Assembly: GCF_020707215.1 (NCBI RefSeq)
Contig: NZ_JAJFET010000002.1
Span: 186,001-250,000 of the forward strand
From: Sphingomonas sp. PL-96
GTDB taxonomy: Bacteria > Pseudomonadota > Alphaproteobacteria > Sphingomonadales > Sphingomonadaceae
Length of the DNA: 64,000 nt
Direction: 5' to 3'
The translations under genes were made by a program, and so were the position numbers. Under the pieces are notes generated by a model. The model made no database searches and was not told the DNA's origin. It worked only from the letters and a program-made list of their open reading frames with translations. Shown here in pieces: positions 16,149 to 25,629 of this stretch (the first letter of the stretch is position 1; each line of letters begins with the position of its first letter).

Positions 16149-18633
16149 TTTGACGCCACTCGCCGCACGAGCACGGCTCTATAATCCTGGGTGGATCACG
16201 GGTCTGTTGACGCTTTGCGGCTGCATTATCTTTTTGCGGCCGCCACCTCTGCATGCTGCGGTTCGGCAGTTTCAAACATTGAGTGCTGCCGCCGCAGCCA
16301 AGATGGTGGCGAATCCCGAAGATGCTATCGTCATCGCGCAGCGCGCAGAGCGGCAAGCGCGCGCAATAAACGGCGATCACACTCAGGAATTAGCACGAGC
16401 CCACTGGCTGCAAGGCGATGCGGCAGTCCGGTTAGGACAAGTCGAGCGCGGGCGGCGGCTGGTGGAACTGGCTATGGAGGAGGTCAGGCCGGGAACGGAT
16501 CGTAAATTCGAGGGGGATCTACTCCTCACACGGGGCGCCGCAAACGCTGCGGAGGGAAGAGTTTCCGCAGCACTTGCGGACTTCCAGCAGGCGCACCGGC
16601 GCTTTGTTACAGCGAAGGACCTGCGTGGCCAAGCTCTTGCGCTAGCTTGTCTCGCCTCCTTGTATCGTGAGGGCGGCGACTACAGGGGCGCGCTAAGGTA
16701 TTACCGCGAAGCCGAGGAGGCTTCCCACCGCGATCCGATCTTGTTGCTCTCGATCTTCAATGGCCGCGGGAACGTGTTGACGGAGATGAACCGCTTCCAG
16801 GAGGCGTCGGGCGCATTCACCCAGGCCCTGAAGAATGTGCCGCTGGACAATCTCGGAGCTCGCGCCCGGATCCTCTCCAATCTTGGACGAGCACAACTAA
16901 ATTCCGGCGACGTGGCATCGGCGCGCGCAACGATCGATGAGGGCGTGCGCTTGGCCAATCGCATACAAAATCCGGAACTTACGTCGCAGGTGTACAGCGT
17001 AGCGGCGCGGGTGGCGCTGGAACAGGGCGAAGTCCGCAAAGCGCGGATGCTCATCGAGCGCAGCTTCGAGGGCATTTCCCCGGAGCAAACTGTTCTCGCC
17101 ATGCGCGACAACCATCTTGTCGCGGCCCAGATCTACCGCCAAGCCGGCGAGCCGGAGAAGGCGCTCGAGCATCTGACGGCGTTGCGGCGGCTGGACGAGC
17201 AGGCGCTCGTGATCGCGACGTCCGCAAAGGCGGCGCTGATGGGGGCGCGGTTCGATTTCCAGAACCAGGAATTGCGGATCGCGCGGCTCAAGGCCGAGGA
17301 ACTGCGCCGCAACGTCGCATTCGAGCAATCAAAGACGCAGTTCCAACAGATCCTGTTCGGCGGAATTGCGGGTGCTGTCGCGATCCTCATCAGCCTGCTG
17401 ACCTTCGGCCTCATCACGATACGGCGCAGCCGCAACGAGGCGCGGGCTGCGAACGTGGACCTGGGTGTCGCCAACGCGTCGCTGGAAAAGGCGCTTGCCG
17501 CCAAGACTGAGTTCCTCGCCACCACCAGCCATGAGATTCGCACGCCGCTGAACGGCATCCTTGGCATGACGCAGGTCATGCTTGCGGACCCCGCGCTGGA
17601 GCCTGCCACGCGCGAGCGGGTCGACATCGTGCACGGGGCGGGCATGCGGATGCGCGGCATGGTCGATGACATCCTCGACGTGGCAAAGATGGAGAACGGG
17701 AACTTCACCATCGACGTGACCGCCGTCGATCTCCGCGCAACGATCGCGGATGCGACTGAGTTGTGGAGGGCACAGGCTCAGGCGCGGGAGATCGGGTTCA
17801 CGGTCGCGTTCGACGACGTTCCCCGCTGGATCGAGAGCGATCCCAGCCGACTGCGGCAGATCGTGTTCAACCTCCTGTCGAACGCCTTCAAGTTCACCCA
17901 CCAGGGCAGCGTTTCCCTCCGCGTGTCCGGCGCTGGCGAGCCGGAAGCGCGGCGCCTGCGAATCGCGGTATGCGACACGGGCATCGGCATCCCGCCTGAC
18001 AAGCACGCGCAGATCTTCGAGTCCTTTCGCCAGGTGGATGCGGGGACCACGCGGCATTATGGCGGCACGGGCCTGGGCCTTACCATCTGCCGGAACCTCG
18101 CCATCGCGCTGGGCGGCGAAATCCACGTCACCAGCGCCGAGGGGGAGGGCGCTACCTTCACCGTCGACCTGCCGCTCGTCGAAGTAGCGGCACCGGCTGC
18201 GTCCGGAACCCCGCAGGGCGGCGCCACGGGCATGCTGGTCGTCGACCGGAACCCGATCGTGCGCGGCATGATGAAGACGCTTTTCCAGCCCCATGTCCCG
18301 GACCTGCGCTTTGCCGCGACGGTGGACGAGGCGCTGGTGGAACTCGCCGGGGGCGGGATCGCGCGGGTCGTTGTGGACGAGGCGGCCCTAAGCCCGGAGC
18401 CATCGGACACGGCAGGGCGGGTGGCACCCCTGGTCGCCGCGGCCAGAGCGAGCGGGGCGGCCACGGTCGTTCTGTGGCCTGAGCTCGATGAACACACCCG
18501 CGCCTCCCTTTTGGCGGCAGGGATCGACGAGGTAATCGCCAAACCGGTGTCCGGCGCAAATCTGCTGAAGGCGCTGTTCTCGACGAATCGCGAGAATCAG
18601 GAGAATTCCGCCCTTGTTTCGCAAGCGGCATAG
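16141..18633 (+). CDS. TPR-repeat hybrid sensor histidine kinase
   Basis: 830 residues. After a signal-like hydrophobic segment (residues 18-40) there is a TPR-type helical sensor (about 45-390), a transmembrane helix (IAGAVAILISLLTFGLITI, near 410-428), a HisKA domain with the phospho-accepting His464 in TTSHEIRTPLNG, and an HATPase domain with NLLSNAFKF, DTGIGIP and GGTGLGL. The C-terminal 120 residues (from about 698) are a receiver-like domain with LVVDRN, VVVDEA and IAKP; it keeps candidate Asp and Lys residues but is diverged. Start is GTG, overlapping the EAL gene. The next gene is a stand-alone response regulator, the likely partner. Confidence 0.9.
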   Translation: MRDLTPLAARARLYNPGWITGLLTLCGCIIFLRPPPLHAAVRQFQTLSAAAAAKMVANPEDAIVIAQRAERQARAINGDHTQELARAHWLQGDAAVRLGQVERGRRLVELAMEEVRPGTDRKFEGDLLLTRGAANAAEGRVSAALADFQQAHRRFVTAKDLRGQALALACLASLYREGGDYRGALRYYREAEEASHRDPILLLSIFNGRGNVLTEMNRFQEASGAFTQALKNVPLDNLGARARILSNLGRAQLNSGDVASARATIDEGVRLANRIQNPELTSQVYSVAARVALEQGEVRKARMLIERSFEGISPEQTVLAMRDNHLVAAQIYRQAGEPEKALEHLTALRRLDEQALVIATSAKAALMGARFDFQNQELRIARLKAEELRRNVAFEQSKTQFQQILFGGIAGAVAILISLLTFGLITIRRSRNEARAANVDLGVANASLEKALAAKTEFLATTSHEIRTPLNGILGMTQVMLADPALEPATRERVDIVHGAGMRMRGMVDDILDVAKMENGNFTIDVTAVDLRATIADATELWRAQAQAREIGFTVAFDDVPRWIESDPSRLRQIVFNLLSNAFKFTHQGSVSLRVSGAGEPEARRLRIAVCDTGIGIPPDKHAQIFESFRQVDAGTTRHYGGTGLGLTICRNLAIALGGEIHVTSAEGEGATFTVDLPLVEVAAPAASGTPQGGATGMLVVDRNPIVRGMMKTLFQPHVPDLRFAATVDEALVELAGGGIARVVVDEAALSPEPSDTAGRVAPLVAAARASGAATVVLWPELDEHTRASLLAAGIDEVIAKPVSGANLLKALFSTNRENQENSALVSQAA

Positions 18634-18699
18634 CGCAATAGCCTCGGGAGCCATGCTGCATCTGCCGCCCTTCACCACAACCTCCGGGATCCGGGGGCG

Positions 18700-19092
18700 A
18701 TGAACATCCTGTTTGTCGAAGACGATGCGATGAACCGTCGTGTCGTGCGCGACATGCTCGACGTTGCAGGCGCCACGATGGCAGAGGCGGATCGCGCGGA
18801 GGAAGGGCTCCGCCGGATCGATGAAGAGAATTTCGACGTGGTGCTGGTGGACCTGCGCATGCCCGGCATGGACGGGCTGGAGGCGATCGGCCACATCCGC
18901 GCCCGCGAAGATGCCAAGCGCAACCTGCCGTTGATCGTCGTAACGGCCGATACCGCGCTCGACCTGCGCGAGCGCTGCCTTGCGGCGGGCGCGGACGAGG
19001 TGCTGTTCAAGCCGGTGGCAATGGAAGCGTTGTTCGATGCGATCGGCCGCATCGTGGCCAGCAAGTCCGGCGAAGACACGATCCTGTTCTGA
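18700..19092 (+). CDS. Single-domain response regulator (CheY-like)
   Basis: 130 residues forming one receiver domain with no output domain: acidic pair EDD (residues 7-9), phospho-accepting Asp51 in VDLRMPG, Thr82 and Lys104 all present. It follows the hybrid kinase by 66 bp on the same strand and most likely receives phosphate from it. With the EAL phosphodiesterase upstream, the three genes look like one signalling unit; how the output reaches c-di-GMP or polysaccharide synthesis is not visible. Confidence 0.92.
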   Translation: MNILFVEDDAMNRRVVRDMLDVAGATMAEADRAEEGLRRIDEENFDVVLVDLRMPGMDGLEAIGHIRAREDAKRNLPLIVVTADTALDLRERCLAAGADEVLFKPVAMEALFDAIGRIVASKSGEDTILF

Positions 19093-19338
19093 CCAGGGGC
19101 GCCGGTGCGCAACATCGCACCGCCACCTGGCACAGGCCAGCCTGTGGTGCCCCGCTTGAGCAAGCCCCCGGCAACGCTGCGGATTTGCCTCCTTTATCCC
19201 GTGCGCAACGCCGTTGTGGAAACGAGGGAAAAAGGTTGAATGGCGCGGTTCGCGCTGGTAGGGGCAGCGCATCCCGCCGCGGGCTGTGCTCCGGCGATCT
19301 CTTGCTATTGCACGAACGAATCGGAGTTAGACGGCCTC

Positions 19339-19545
19339 ATGCAAATCATCGTCCGCGACAACAACGTCGACCAGGCTCTGCGCGCGCTCAAGAAGAAGCT
19401 GCAGCGCGAAGGCGTGTATCGCGAGATGAAGCTTCGCCGCCACTATGAGAAGCCGAGCGAGAAGCGCGCTCGCGAGCGTGCGGCTGCCGTGCGCCGCGCT
19501 CGCAAGCTCGAGCGCAAGCGTGCAGAGCGCGACAACGCGCGGTAA
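19339..19545 (+). CDS. rpsU: 30S ribosomal protein S21
   Basis: 68-residue bS21 beginning [20 protein letters not shown] and ending in an Arg/Lys/Ala-rich tail, as in alphaproteobacteria. An upstream in-frame ATG would add 33 Ala/Cys-rich residues not found in S21, so the internal ATG is the true start. About 245 bp of non-coding sequence separate it from the response regulator and hold its promoter. Confidence 0.97.
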   Translation: MQIIVRDNNVDQALRALKKKLQREGVYREMKLRRHYEKPSEKRARERAAAVRRARKLERKRAERDNAR

Positions 19546-19552
19546 GTTTCTT

Positions 19553-19601
19553 GCATCCGGCGCCTGAATGCAGGTGCCGGATGCTGCCGTTTCGGCGGCA
19601 G
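19553..19601 (+). terminator. Tandem hairpins after rpsU
   Basis: A 14-bp stem with one G-T pair (19553-19566 with 19571-19584, loop AATG) begins 7 bp after the rpsU stop. It is followed by a second 6-bp hairpin (CTGCCG/CGGCAG). No T-run follows, so it may stabilise the rpsU mRNA end or terminate weakly. Confidence 0.55.
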
Positions 19602-19666
19602 TGCCTTCTTCCTCATCGCCGTCCCGGCGCCGGTTCGAGCGCCTGACGAAAGCGGGATCGCCGTTC

Positions 19667-20236
19667 ATGTCCGTCACCGCCGTCCCGCTCCAGCCTGTGA
19701 AGCGTCGTTATCTCGTCTGGCTTTGGCTGGGGATCGCCCTGATCGTTGCGGCGGCTGCCGCGCTGGCCTGGGCGGGAACCACCCATGGCGAGAGCACGCC
19801 GTCGGGCCTGCGCTATGAGGTGATCGAGGCTGGCTCCGGCCCCACGCCGACCGATGACGATGTCGCGCTGATCAACTATGTCGGCAAGCGTCCGGACGGC
19901 AGCGTGTTTGACGAGAACAAGCAGACGCCGATGCCGGTTCGCGGTGTCGTTCCGGGCTTTGCCGAGGCGCTCAAGATGATGCCGAAGGGGTCGAAGTACC
20001 GCTTCTGGATCCCGCCGCACCTGGGCTATGGCGCGCCGCGCCCGGCGGGTGCGCCGCCGCTCACCGGCGAGCCGGCGGAACTGGCGAAGATCACGCTGCA
20101 GTTCGACGTCGAGATGCTCGACTTCATCCCGGAAGCGGTGCTGCGCCAGCAGATGATGCAGCAGATGATGCAGGGCGGCGGGCAGGGTGGCCCAGCGGGT
20201 CCTGGCAGCGCGATCCCGGGGGCTCCGGGCCGCTAA
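19667..20236 (+). CDS. FKBP-type peptidyl-prolyl isomerase, membrane anchored
   Basis: 189 residues: a short cytoplasmic N-terminus, one transmembrane helix (about 20-42, LGIALIVAAAAALAWAG), then an FKBP domain with SGLRYEVIEAGSGPTPTDDD, YVGKRPDGSVFDEN, VVPGFAEALKMMPKGSKYRFWIPP and LGYG. The tail is Gln/Met/Gly-rich (QQMMQQMMQGGGQGG). It probably folds envelope proteins at the periplasmic face. The ATG chosen puts only 16 residues before the helix; an ATG 99 bp upstream would fall in the rpsU hairpin region. A strong terminator follows. Confidence 0.9.
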   Translation: MSVTAVPLQPVKRRYLVWLWLGIALIVAAAAALAWAGTTHGESTPSGLRYEVIEAGSGPTPTDDDVALINYVGKRPDGSVFDENKQTPMPVRGVVPGFAEALKMMPKGSKYRFWIPPHLGYGAPRPAGAPPLTGEPAELAKITLQFDVEMLDFIPEAVLRQQMMQQMMQGGGQGGPAGPGSAIPGAPGR

Positions 20237-20258
20237 CGCTCAGCCCCGGCTTTTCAGC

Positions 20259-20302
20259 AAAGGCCCGGCATGCCGCAACGGTGTGCCGGGCCTTTGCTTT
20301 TT
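20259..20302 (+). terminator. Intrinsic terminator after the FKBP gene
   Basis: AAAGGCCCGGCA pairs perfectly with TGCCGGGCCTTT (12 bp) and is followed by GCTTTTT. It lies 22 bp after the stop codon. Confidence 0.9.
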
Positions 20303-20436
20303 GGCAATTGGCGGAGCCGGTTGGGGCACCGGAGACTACCTAGTGCCGCCGAATCGGAACAAGCTTTCCGGCATCTCGGTTGAGTTGACCAAGCCTCCTT
20401 GCGTATATCTCCGGCACGCTTGTGGCTGGAGGAACG

Positions 20437-21846
20437 ATGCGCGGAGAGGCGAACGGCTGGTCGATGCCCTCGGCATCCTTGCTCGCGACGCGTCACCCGG
20501 CGACGCGTTGGCAACCCTCCCGCGGCGTGCTGCGGACCCGGCTGCTGCTGTATCTTCTCGCGCTCGACGTGGCGGCGATCATCGTGAGCTTCCTTGCCGC
20601 AGGGGGAGCCTACGCACCTGGAGGGGAAGAGCACGGGCTGGTCGTCGGATCGGCGATCCTGCCGATCTACCTGGTCTCTGCGCTGAAGAACGGCGCCTAT
20701 TCGGTCTCCGTCATCGACAACCGGAGCGCGGGTGTTGGAGGCGCGTTGCGGGCAATGGTGTTCGCGGCCGGGACGATCCTGTTTCTCGCCTTCTACCTGC
20801 GCGCCAGCGCCGACTTCTCCCGTGCGGTCTTCGCGGCCGGCACCATTGTGACGCTGGCCACCCTGACGATCGCCCGCACATTGTTCCTGCGGCACGCCCG
20901 CCGGATCATCGGCGGCAACCCCTACAACGTGGTTGTACTGTCCGACGGAGGCGCCTTGCCGCGTACCGGAGCGGGAGAGTTTTCGACCGTTTTGGCAGCG
21001 TCCGGCTTCGATCCATCGGGGCGCGACCCCATGATGTATGATCGCCTCGCGGTGGCGCTGCAGAACGCCGATCGCGTCGTGGTCGCGTGCGCGGCCGAAC
21101 GTCGGGATGCGTGGGTCCATGCGCTCCAGGGGGCGAATGTCCAGGGCGAGATACTGATCCCCGAGCTCGCCCACCTTGGGCCGCTTGGGATCGCGCGGTT
21201 CGGCGACGAGCGCACCTTTATCGTTGCCGAGGGACCGCTTGGGGTCGGCGAGCGAGCGATGAAGCGCCTGTTCGACGTTGCGGTGGCAGCGGTGGCGCTC
21301 GTGCTGCTTGCACCCCTGTTTGCGGTGACAGCGCTGGCGATCCGACTTGAGTCGGCCGGGCCCGTGTTCTTCGTCCAGCGTCGGATCGGCCAGGGGAATC
21401 GCATGTTCCACATGCTGAAGTTCCGCAGCATGCGGGTCGAACGCTGCGACGGCGACGGCCATACTTCCGCAGCGCGTGACGATGATCGCATCACTCGCGT
21501 CGGCAGGCTGCTGCGCCGCACCAGCCTGGACGAACTCCCGCAACTGGTGAATGTCCTGGCCGGGACCATGTCAATCGTGGGGCCGCGGCCCCACGCCTTG
21601 GGTTCGCGGGCCGGGGATCAGCTGTTCTGGGAGGTGGACGACCGCTACTGGCACCGACACGCGGCCAAGCCCGGCCTTACCGGACTGGCGCAGGTGCGGG
21701 GGTATCGCGGCGCTACCCATCACGAGAGCGACCTGGTCAATCGCCTCCAATGTGATCTCGAATATCTACATGGCTGGACGATCTGGCGCGACATGCTGAT
21801 CGTCATCCAGACCTTCCGCGTCCTGGTCCATCGCAACGCCTTCTGA
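20437..21846 (+). CDS. Exopolysaccharide priming sugar-1-phosphate transferase
   Basis: Polyprenyl glycosylphosphotransferase of 469 residues that loads the first sugar phosphate on undecaprenyl phosphate. The N-terminal half has four hydrophobic segments and a CoA-binding-like region. The C-terminal bacterial sugar-transferase domain starts at KRLFDVAVAAVAL, with GPVFFVQRRIGQGN, MLKFRSMR, RVGRLLRRTSLDELPQLVNV, SIVGPRPHA and KPGLTGLAQVRGYRG. Architecture and length resemble the sphingan enzymes GelB/SpsB, which use UDP-glucose; that specificity is inference. The ATG at 20437 has a GGAGG five bases upstream and is preferred to a GTG 15 bp earlier. Confidence 0.92.
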   Translation: MRGEANGWSMPSASLLATRHPATRWQPSRGVLRTRLLLYLLALDVAAIIVSFLAAGGAYAPGGEEHGLVVGSAILPIYLVSALKNGAYSVSVIDNRSAGVGGALRAMVFAAGTILFLAFYLRASADFSRAVFAAGTIVTLATLTIARTLFLRHARRIIGGNPYNVVVLSDGGALPRTGAGEFSTVLAASGFDPSGRDPMMYDRLAVALQNADRVVVACAAERRDAWVHALQGANVQGEILIPELAHLGPLGIARFGDERTFIVAEGPLGVGERAMKRLFDVAVAAVALVLLAPLFAVTALAIRLESAGPVFFVQRRIGQGNRMFHMLKFRSMRVERCDGDGHTSAARDDDRITRVGRLLRRTSLDELPQLVNVLAGTMSIVGPRPHALGSRAGDQLFWEVDDRYWHRHAAKPGLTGLAQVRGYRGATHHESDLVNRLQCDLEYLHGWTIWRDMLIVIQTFRVLVHRNAF

Positions 21847-22202
21847 GCGGCACCAGAGCCGGACGCGAGTAGGACCATCGCGGATCGAAGTTGCCGGCGA
21901 TGAAGACCAGGGCTGTGCATCGCTGGCCGCTTCCCCATTGCTAGCCCGGCGACCCTCCGACCCGCGGTCTGGAGCGGCAAGTTGACGGACGCGGCACTGC
22001 GCTGATCGAGCGAGCGGCCGGAGAACGGCGGATCACCGCGCGCGTCGCGGATCGGACGCGCAAGGTTCTGCGCAGGTCGCGCGTACTCCGGGTGGCGCGG
22101 ATTTCCGCCTGGCAGACGCCACCCTTTTTGCCCGCGCCAGACGGAGGGGCCCGTCCGCAGCTCGGATCCAACAGAACTCAGGCTGCCCGGCTGACCTCCC
22201 GA
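21847..22202. other. Convergent intergenic region with no recognised feature
   Basis: About 355 bp between the convergent sugar transferase and wecC genes. Frames on both strands are open in places but give Arg/Ala-rich sequence typical of GC-rich shadow frames. No clear terminator, tRNA or repeat was found. Confidence 0.4.
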
Positions 22203-23519
22203 TCAGCGCCCGTGCACGCCCCCCACGGCTGCCTGCAGCGGCAAGTCGCTGGGCGCGATATGGGGTTGATCGGGCCAAATGCCGCGGGCGTCGTGCACCC
22301 GCTTGTCCGCCCGCTCCTCCAGCGGCACCGAGCGGAAGATGTCGTGGTCGACGAGCACGACGAAGGCCGGGCAGCTTTCCAGCGCCGTGTCCAGGTCAAC
22401 TAGCTCGGCCCCTGTGTCCGCGAAGGCTGCGGGAAGGGAGGTGGCGTAAGGCTCAACGACTCGCACCCGTGGACCGAAGCGGCGGGCGAGGTGCAGCGCC
22501 ACCTTGAGGGCCGGGCTTTCGCGGAAATCGTCGATGTTCGCCTTGAAGGCCAGGCCCAGGCACGCGATCGGCGCCTCGGGCATTGCTTCCGCCAACGCCT
22601 CGGCACGGGCGATGGTGTGGGCGATCTTGGCGTCGTTGACCTCGCGCGCGGTGCGGATCAGGCGGGTGTTCTCCGGGTCGCCATGCACCAGGAACCAGGG
22701 GTCGACGGCGATGCAATGGCCGCCGACGCCGGGCCCAGGCGACAGGATGTTGACGCGCGGATGGCGGTTGGCGAGGCGGATCACCTCCCAGACGTCGATG
22801 CCCATGGTGTCCGCCACCACCGACAGCTCGTTGGCAAAGGCGATGTTGACGTCACGGAACGCGTTTTCCGTGAGTTTCGTCATCTCCGCCGCGCGCGCAG
22901 TCGTGGTGACACAGGCGCCCCGCACGAAGCGGCGATAGAAGTGCAGCGCCTTGCGCGCGCACCGCGGCGTGATACCGCCGATGACCCGATCGTTGTCGAT
23001 CAGCTCGACCAGGATCCGCCCGGGCAGCACGCGTTCCGGGCAATAGGCGATCGCAACATCGGCGGTGCCGGCGCAGTGGCCCGGAATTGCGAGGTCGGGC
23101 CGGCGCTCCATCAGCAGGGCAGCGACGCGCTCGGTCGTCCCGATCGGGGAGGTGGACTCCAGGATCACCGTGTCCCCGGCCTTCAGCACCGCCGCGATCC
23201 CGGCCGCGGCTTCCAGCACATAGGTGATGTCTGGCTCATGCTCCGGCCCGAACGGCGTCGGCACCGCGATCACGAACACGTCCGCCGGCTCGATCGTCGT
23301 CGAGGCCCGCAGCAGTCCGCGCGCGACAACGCCCGAGACGAGGCCATCGAGGTCGATCTCCTCGATATGGACCTTTCCCGAGTTCACCGTCTCGACCACG
23401 TCCCGGTCGATATCGACGCCGAGCACCGATGCGCCCGAGCGCGCGATCACCGCGGCGGTGGGCAGGCCGATATAGCCCAGACCCACCATGCAAACCTTCA
23501 CTTCAGTGTTCGAAACCAC
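22203..23519 (-). CDS. wecC: UDP-N-acetyl-D-mannosamine dehydrogenase WecC
   Basis: Oxidises UDP-ManNAc to UDP-ManNAcA, a precursor of acidic polysaccharides. The protein of about 438 residues has the NAD motif VGLGYIGLPTAA, LESTSPIGTTE, AEMTKLTENAFRDVNIAFANE, the catalytic-Cys segment GPGVGGHCIAVDPWF and the C-terminal FKANIDDFRESPAL. The start is a GTG overlapping the end of wecB by 17 bp (a second GTG at 23501 is possible). Translation is probably coupled to wecB, which makes its substrate. Confidence 0.94.
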   Translation of the reverse strand: MVSNTEVKVCMVGLGYIGLPTAAVIARSGASVLGVDIDRDVVETVNSGKVHIEEIDLDGLVSGVVARGLLRASTTIEPADVFVIAVPTPFGPEHEPDITYVLEAAAGIAAVLKAGDTVILESTSPIGTTERVAALLMERRPDLAIPGHCAGTADVAIAYCPERVLPGRILVELIDNDRVIGGITPRCARKALHFYRRFVRGACVTTTARAAEMTKLTENAFRDVNIAFANELSVVADTMGIDVWEVIRLANRHPRVNILSPGPGVGGHCIAVDPWFLVHGDPENTRLIRTAREVNDAKIAHTIARAEALAEAMPEAPIACLGLAFKANIDDFRESPALKVALHLARRFGPRVRVVEPYATSLPAAFADTGAELVDLDTALESCPAFVVLVDHDIFRSVPLEERADKRVHDARGIWPDQPHIAPSDLPLQAAVGGVHGR

Positions 23520-24642
23520 GTGCCACGATCTCCGCGATCCTTGCCGATGCCCGGCCGTCGCCAAACGGGTTATGCGCGCGCGCCATGGCCGCATAGGCTT
23601 GCGGGTCGTCGAGCAGCGCCGAGATTCCCGAAACGATACGATCTTCGTGCGGGCCGACCAGCCGTGCCGTCCCCGCCGCGACGCCTTCCGGGCGTTCGGT
23701 CGTCTCGCGCATCACCAGCACCGGCTTGCCAAGCGCCGGCGCTTCCTCCTGCACCCCGCCGGAGTCGGTGAGGACGATCTGCGCGAGTTCGAGCGCGCGG
23801 ATGAAGTTGGGATAATCGAGCGGCGCGATCCTCGCGACGTTCGGCCGGTCGCCGAGCACCACGTCCATCGCCGCCACCACATTGGGGTTCGGGTGAACGG
23901 GGAAGATCACCGCCACATCCGGCCGGTCGGCAACGCGCCCCACCGCGCGTGCGATCGCCCCCATGCCATCGCCGAAATTCTCCCGCCGGTGGGTGGTGAC
24001 GAGGACGATGCGCTTGCCCGCGAAGCGTTCGGCGATGGGCGCGATTTCGGCCGCCAGCGCAGGCTCGCGCGCGATGCGGTCGCGCGTGGCGTGCAGCGCG
24101 TCGATCACGGTGTTGCCGGTGACGTGGATGGTCGCAGGATCGATCGTCTCTGCACGAAGCGCAGCCGCGGCCGTCTCGGTCGGCGCGAAGTGGAGGTCGG
24201 CGATCGGCGCGACGATCCGCCGGTTCACCTCCTCGGGCCAGGGCTGGTAGATGTTCCGGGAGCGGAGCCCCGCCTCGACATGCGCCACCGGGATCTTGCG
24301 GTAGTACGCGGCCAGGGCCCCGACCATCGCGGTGGCGGTGTCCCCCTGCACGATTACCCGGTCCGGCCGCTCGCGATCCATCACTTCGCCCAGCGCCAGC
24401 AGCAGCCGGGCGGTCAGCCGGTCGAGCGACTGGCCGGGCTCCATCAGATCCAGATCGATGTCGGGTACCACTCCCGCGATCGAGAGTACCTGGTCGAGCA
24501 GCCCGCGATGCTGGGCAGTCACGCAGCTGCGCACCTCCAGTTCCGGCCGCGCGGACAGGGCGTGCAGGACCGGGAACAGCTTGATCGCTTCGGGACGTGT
24601 GCCGAATACGACCAGAATGCGTCGATTTGGGTGCGGTGGCAT
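23503..24642 (-). CDS. wecB: UDP-N-acetylglucosamine 2-epimerase (non-hydrolysing) WecB
   Basis: Interconverts UDP-GlcNAc and UDP-ManNAc. The 379-residue protein shows the family series: FGTRPEAIKLFPV, VTAQHRGLLDQVL, VQGDTATAMVGALAAYY, HVEAGLRS, PEEVNRRI, TTHRRENFG, LTDSGGVQEEAPALGKPVLVMRETTERPE. It sits divergent from galU and directly upstream of wecC in the same operon. Confidence 0.96.
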   Translation of the reverse strand: MPPHPNRRILVVFGTRPEAIKLFPVLHALSARPELEVRSCVTAQHRGLLDQVLSIAGVVPDIDLDLMEPGQSLDRLTARLLLALGEVMDRERPDRVIVQGDTATAMVGALAAYYRKIPVAHVEAGLRSRNIYQPWPEEVNRRIVAPIADLHFAPTETAAAALRAETIDPATIHVTGNTVIDALHATRDRIAREPALAAEIAPIAERFAGKRIVLVTTHRRENFGDGMGAIARAVGRVADRPDVAVIFPVHPNPNVVAAMDVVLGDRPNVARIAPLDYPNFIRALELAQIVLTDSGGVQEEAPALGKPVLVMRETTERPEGVAAGTARLVGPHEDRIVSGISALLDDPQAYAAMARAHNPFGDGRASARIAEIVARGFEH

Positions 24643-24751
24643 GGCAGCCTCCTATCGCGGATGTTTAGGGAGTGCTAATTCCGCGAGACTATGGGCTGGG
24701 GGGCCCGACCGTCCAGTGGCCGTCCGGCCGAAGTAATCACAGGGAGCAAGC

Positions 24752-25621
24752 ATGACCATCAAGCCACTTCGCAAGGCAGTGTTTCCGGTCGGGGGCCTCG
24801 GCACCCGGTTCCTGCCGGCGACCAAGGCCATGCCGAAGGAAATGCTCCCCGTCGTCGACCGTCCGCTGATTCAATATGCGGTGGACGAGGCGATCGAGGC
24901 GGGCATCGAGCAGATGATCTTTGTCACCGGTCGCGGCAAGTCGGCGATCGAAGATCATTTTGACATCGCCTATGAACTCGAAGCCACCATGTCCGGCCGC
25001 GGCAAGTCGCTGCAGGTGCTCGACGCCACGCGGCTGAAGCCTGGCCGCGTTGCCTATGTGCGCCAGCAGGAGCCGATGGGCCTGGGCCACGCCGTCTGGT
25101 GCGCGCGCGACATCGTCGGCGACGAGCCGTTTGCGGTGCTGCTCGCCGACGACTTCATGGTCGGCCAACCCGGCTGCCTCAAGCAGATGGTCGAGGCGTA
25201 TAACAAGGTGGGCGGCAACCTGATCTGTGCGCAGGAAGTCGCGGACGACCAGACCGACAAATATGGCGTCATCACGCCGGGCACGCGCGATGGCACGCTG
25301 ACGGAAGTGAAGGGCCTGGTCGAAAAGCCCAAGGCCGGGACTGCGCCGTCGAACCTGGCGGTGATCGGCCGCTATGTGCTCCAGCCCGAGGTGATGCGCA
25401 TCCTGGAAACGCAGGAGACCGGTGCCGGCGGCGAGATCCAGCTGACCGACGCGATGGCGCGGATGATCGGCAACCAGCCGTTCCACGGCGTCACCTTCCA
25501 GGGCGTGCGCTACGACTGCGGCGACAAGGCCGGCTTCCTCCAGGCCAATCTCGCGACCGCCTTGTCGCGCGAGGACGTCGGACCAGCAGTGCGCGCCTTT
25601 GCGCAGGACCTGCTCGCCTGA
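24752..25621 (+). CDS. galU: UTP-glucose-1-phosphate uridylyltransferase GalU
   Basis: Makes UDP-glucose from UTP and glucose-1-phosphate. The 289-residue protein carries KAVFPVGGLGTRFLPATKAMPKEMLP (nucleotide-binding signature), DRPLIQYAVDEA, LLADD and GGEIQLTDAM. The ATG has GGGAGC just upstream. Its product feeds the UDP-glucose dehydrogenase and the priming glycosyltransferase found nearby. A GC hairpin follows. Confidence 0.97.
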   Translation: MTIKPLRKAVFPVGGLGTRFLPATKAMPKEMLPVVDRPLIQYAVDEAIEAGIEQMIFVTGRGKSAIEDHFDIAYELEATMSGRGKSLQVLDATRLKPGRVAYVRQQEPMGLGHAVWCARDIVGDEPFAVLLADDFMVGQPGCLKQMVEAYNKVGGNLICAQEVADDQTDKYGVITPGTRDGTLTEVKGLVEKPKAGTAPSNLAVIGRYVLQPEVMRILETQETGAGGEIQLTDAMARMIGNQPFHGVTFQGVRYDCGDKAGFLQANLATALSREDVGPAVRAFAQDLLA

Positions 25622-25629
25622 TTCGCGGT

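Noticed and set aside
22033..22278. 81-codon minus-strand frame in the gap before wecC
   Set aside because: Arg/Ala/Ser-rich, overlaps the wecC end and lacks a ribosome binding site.
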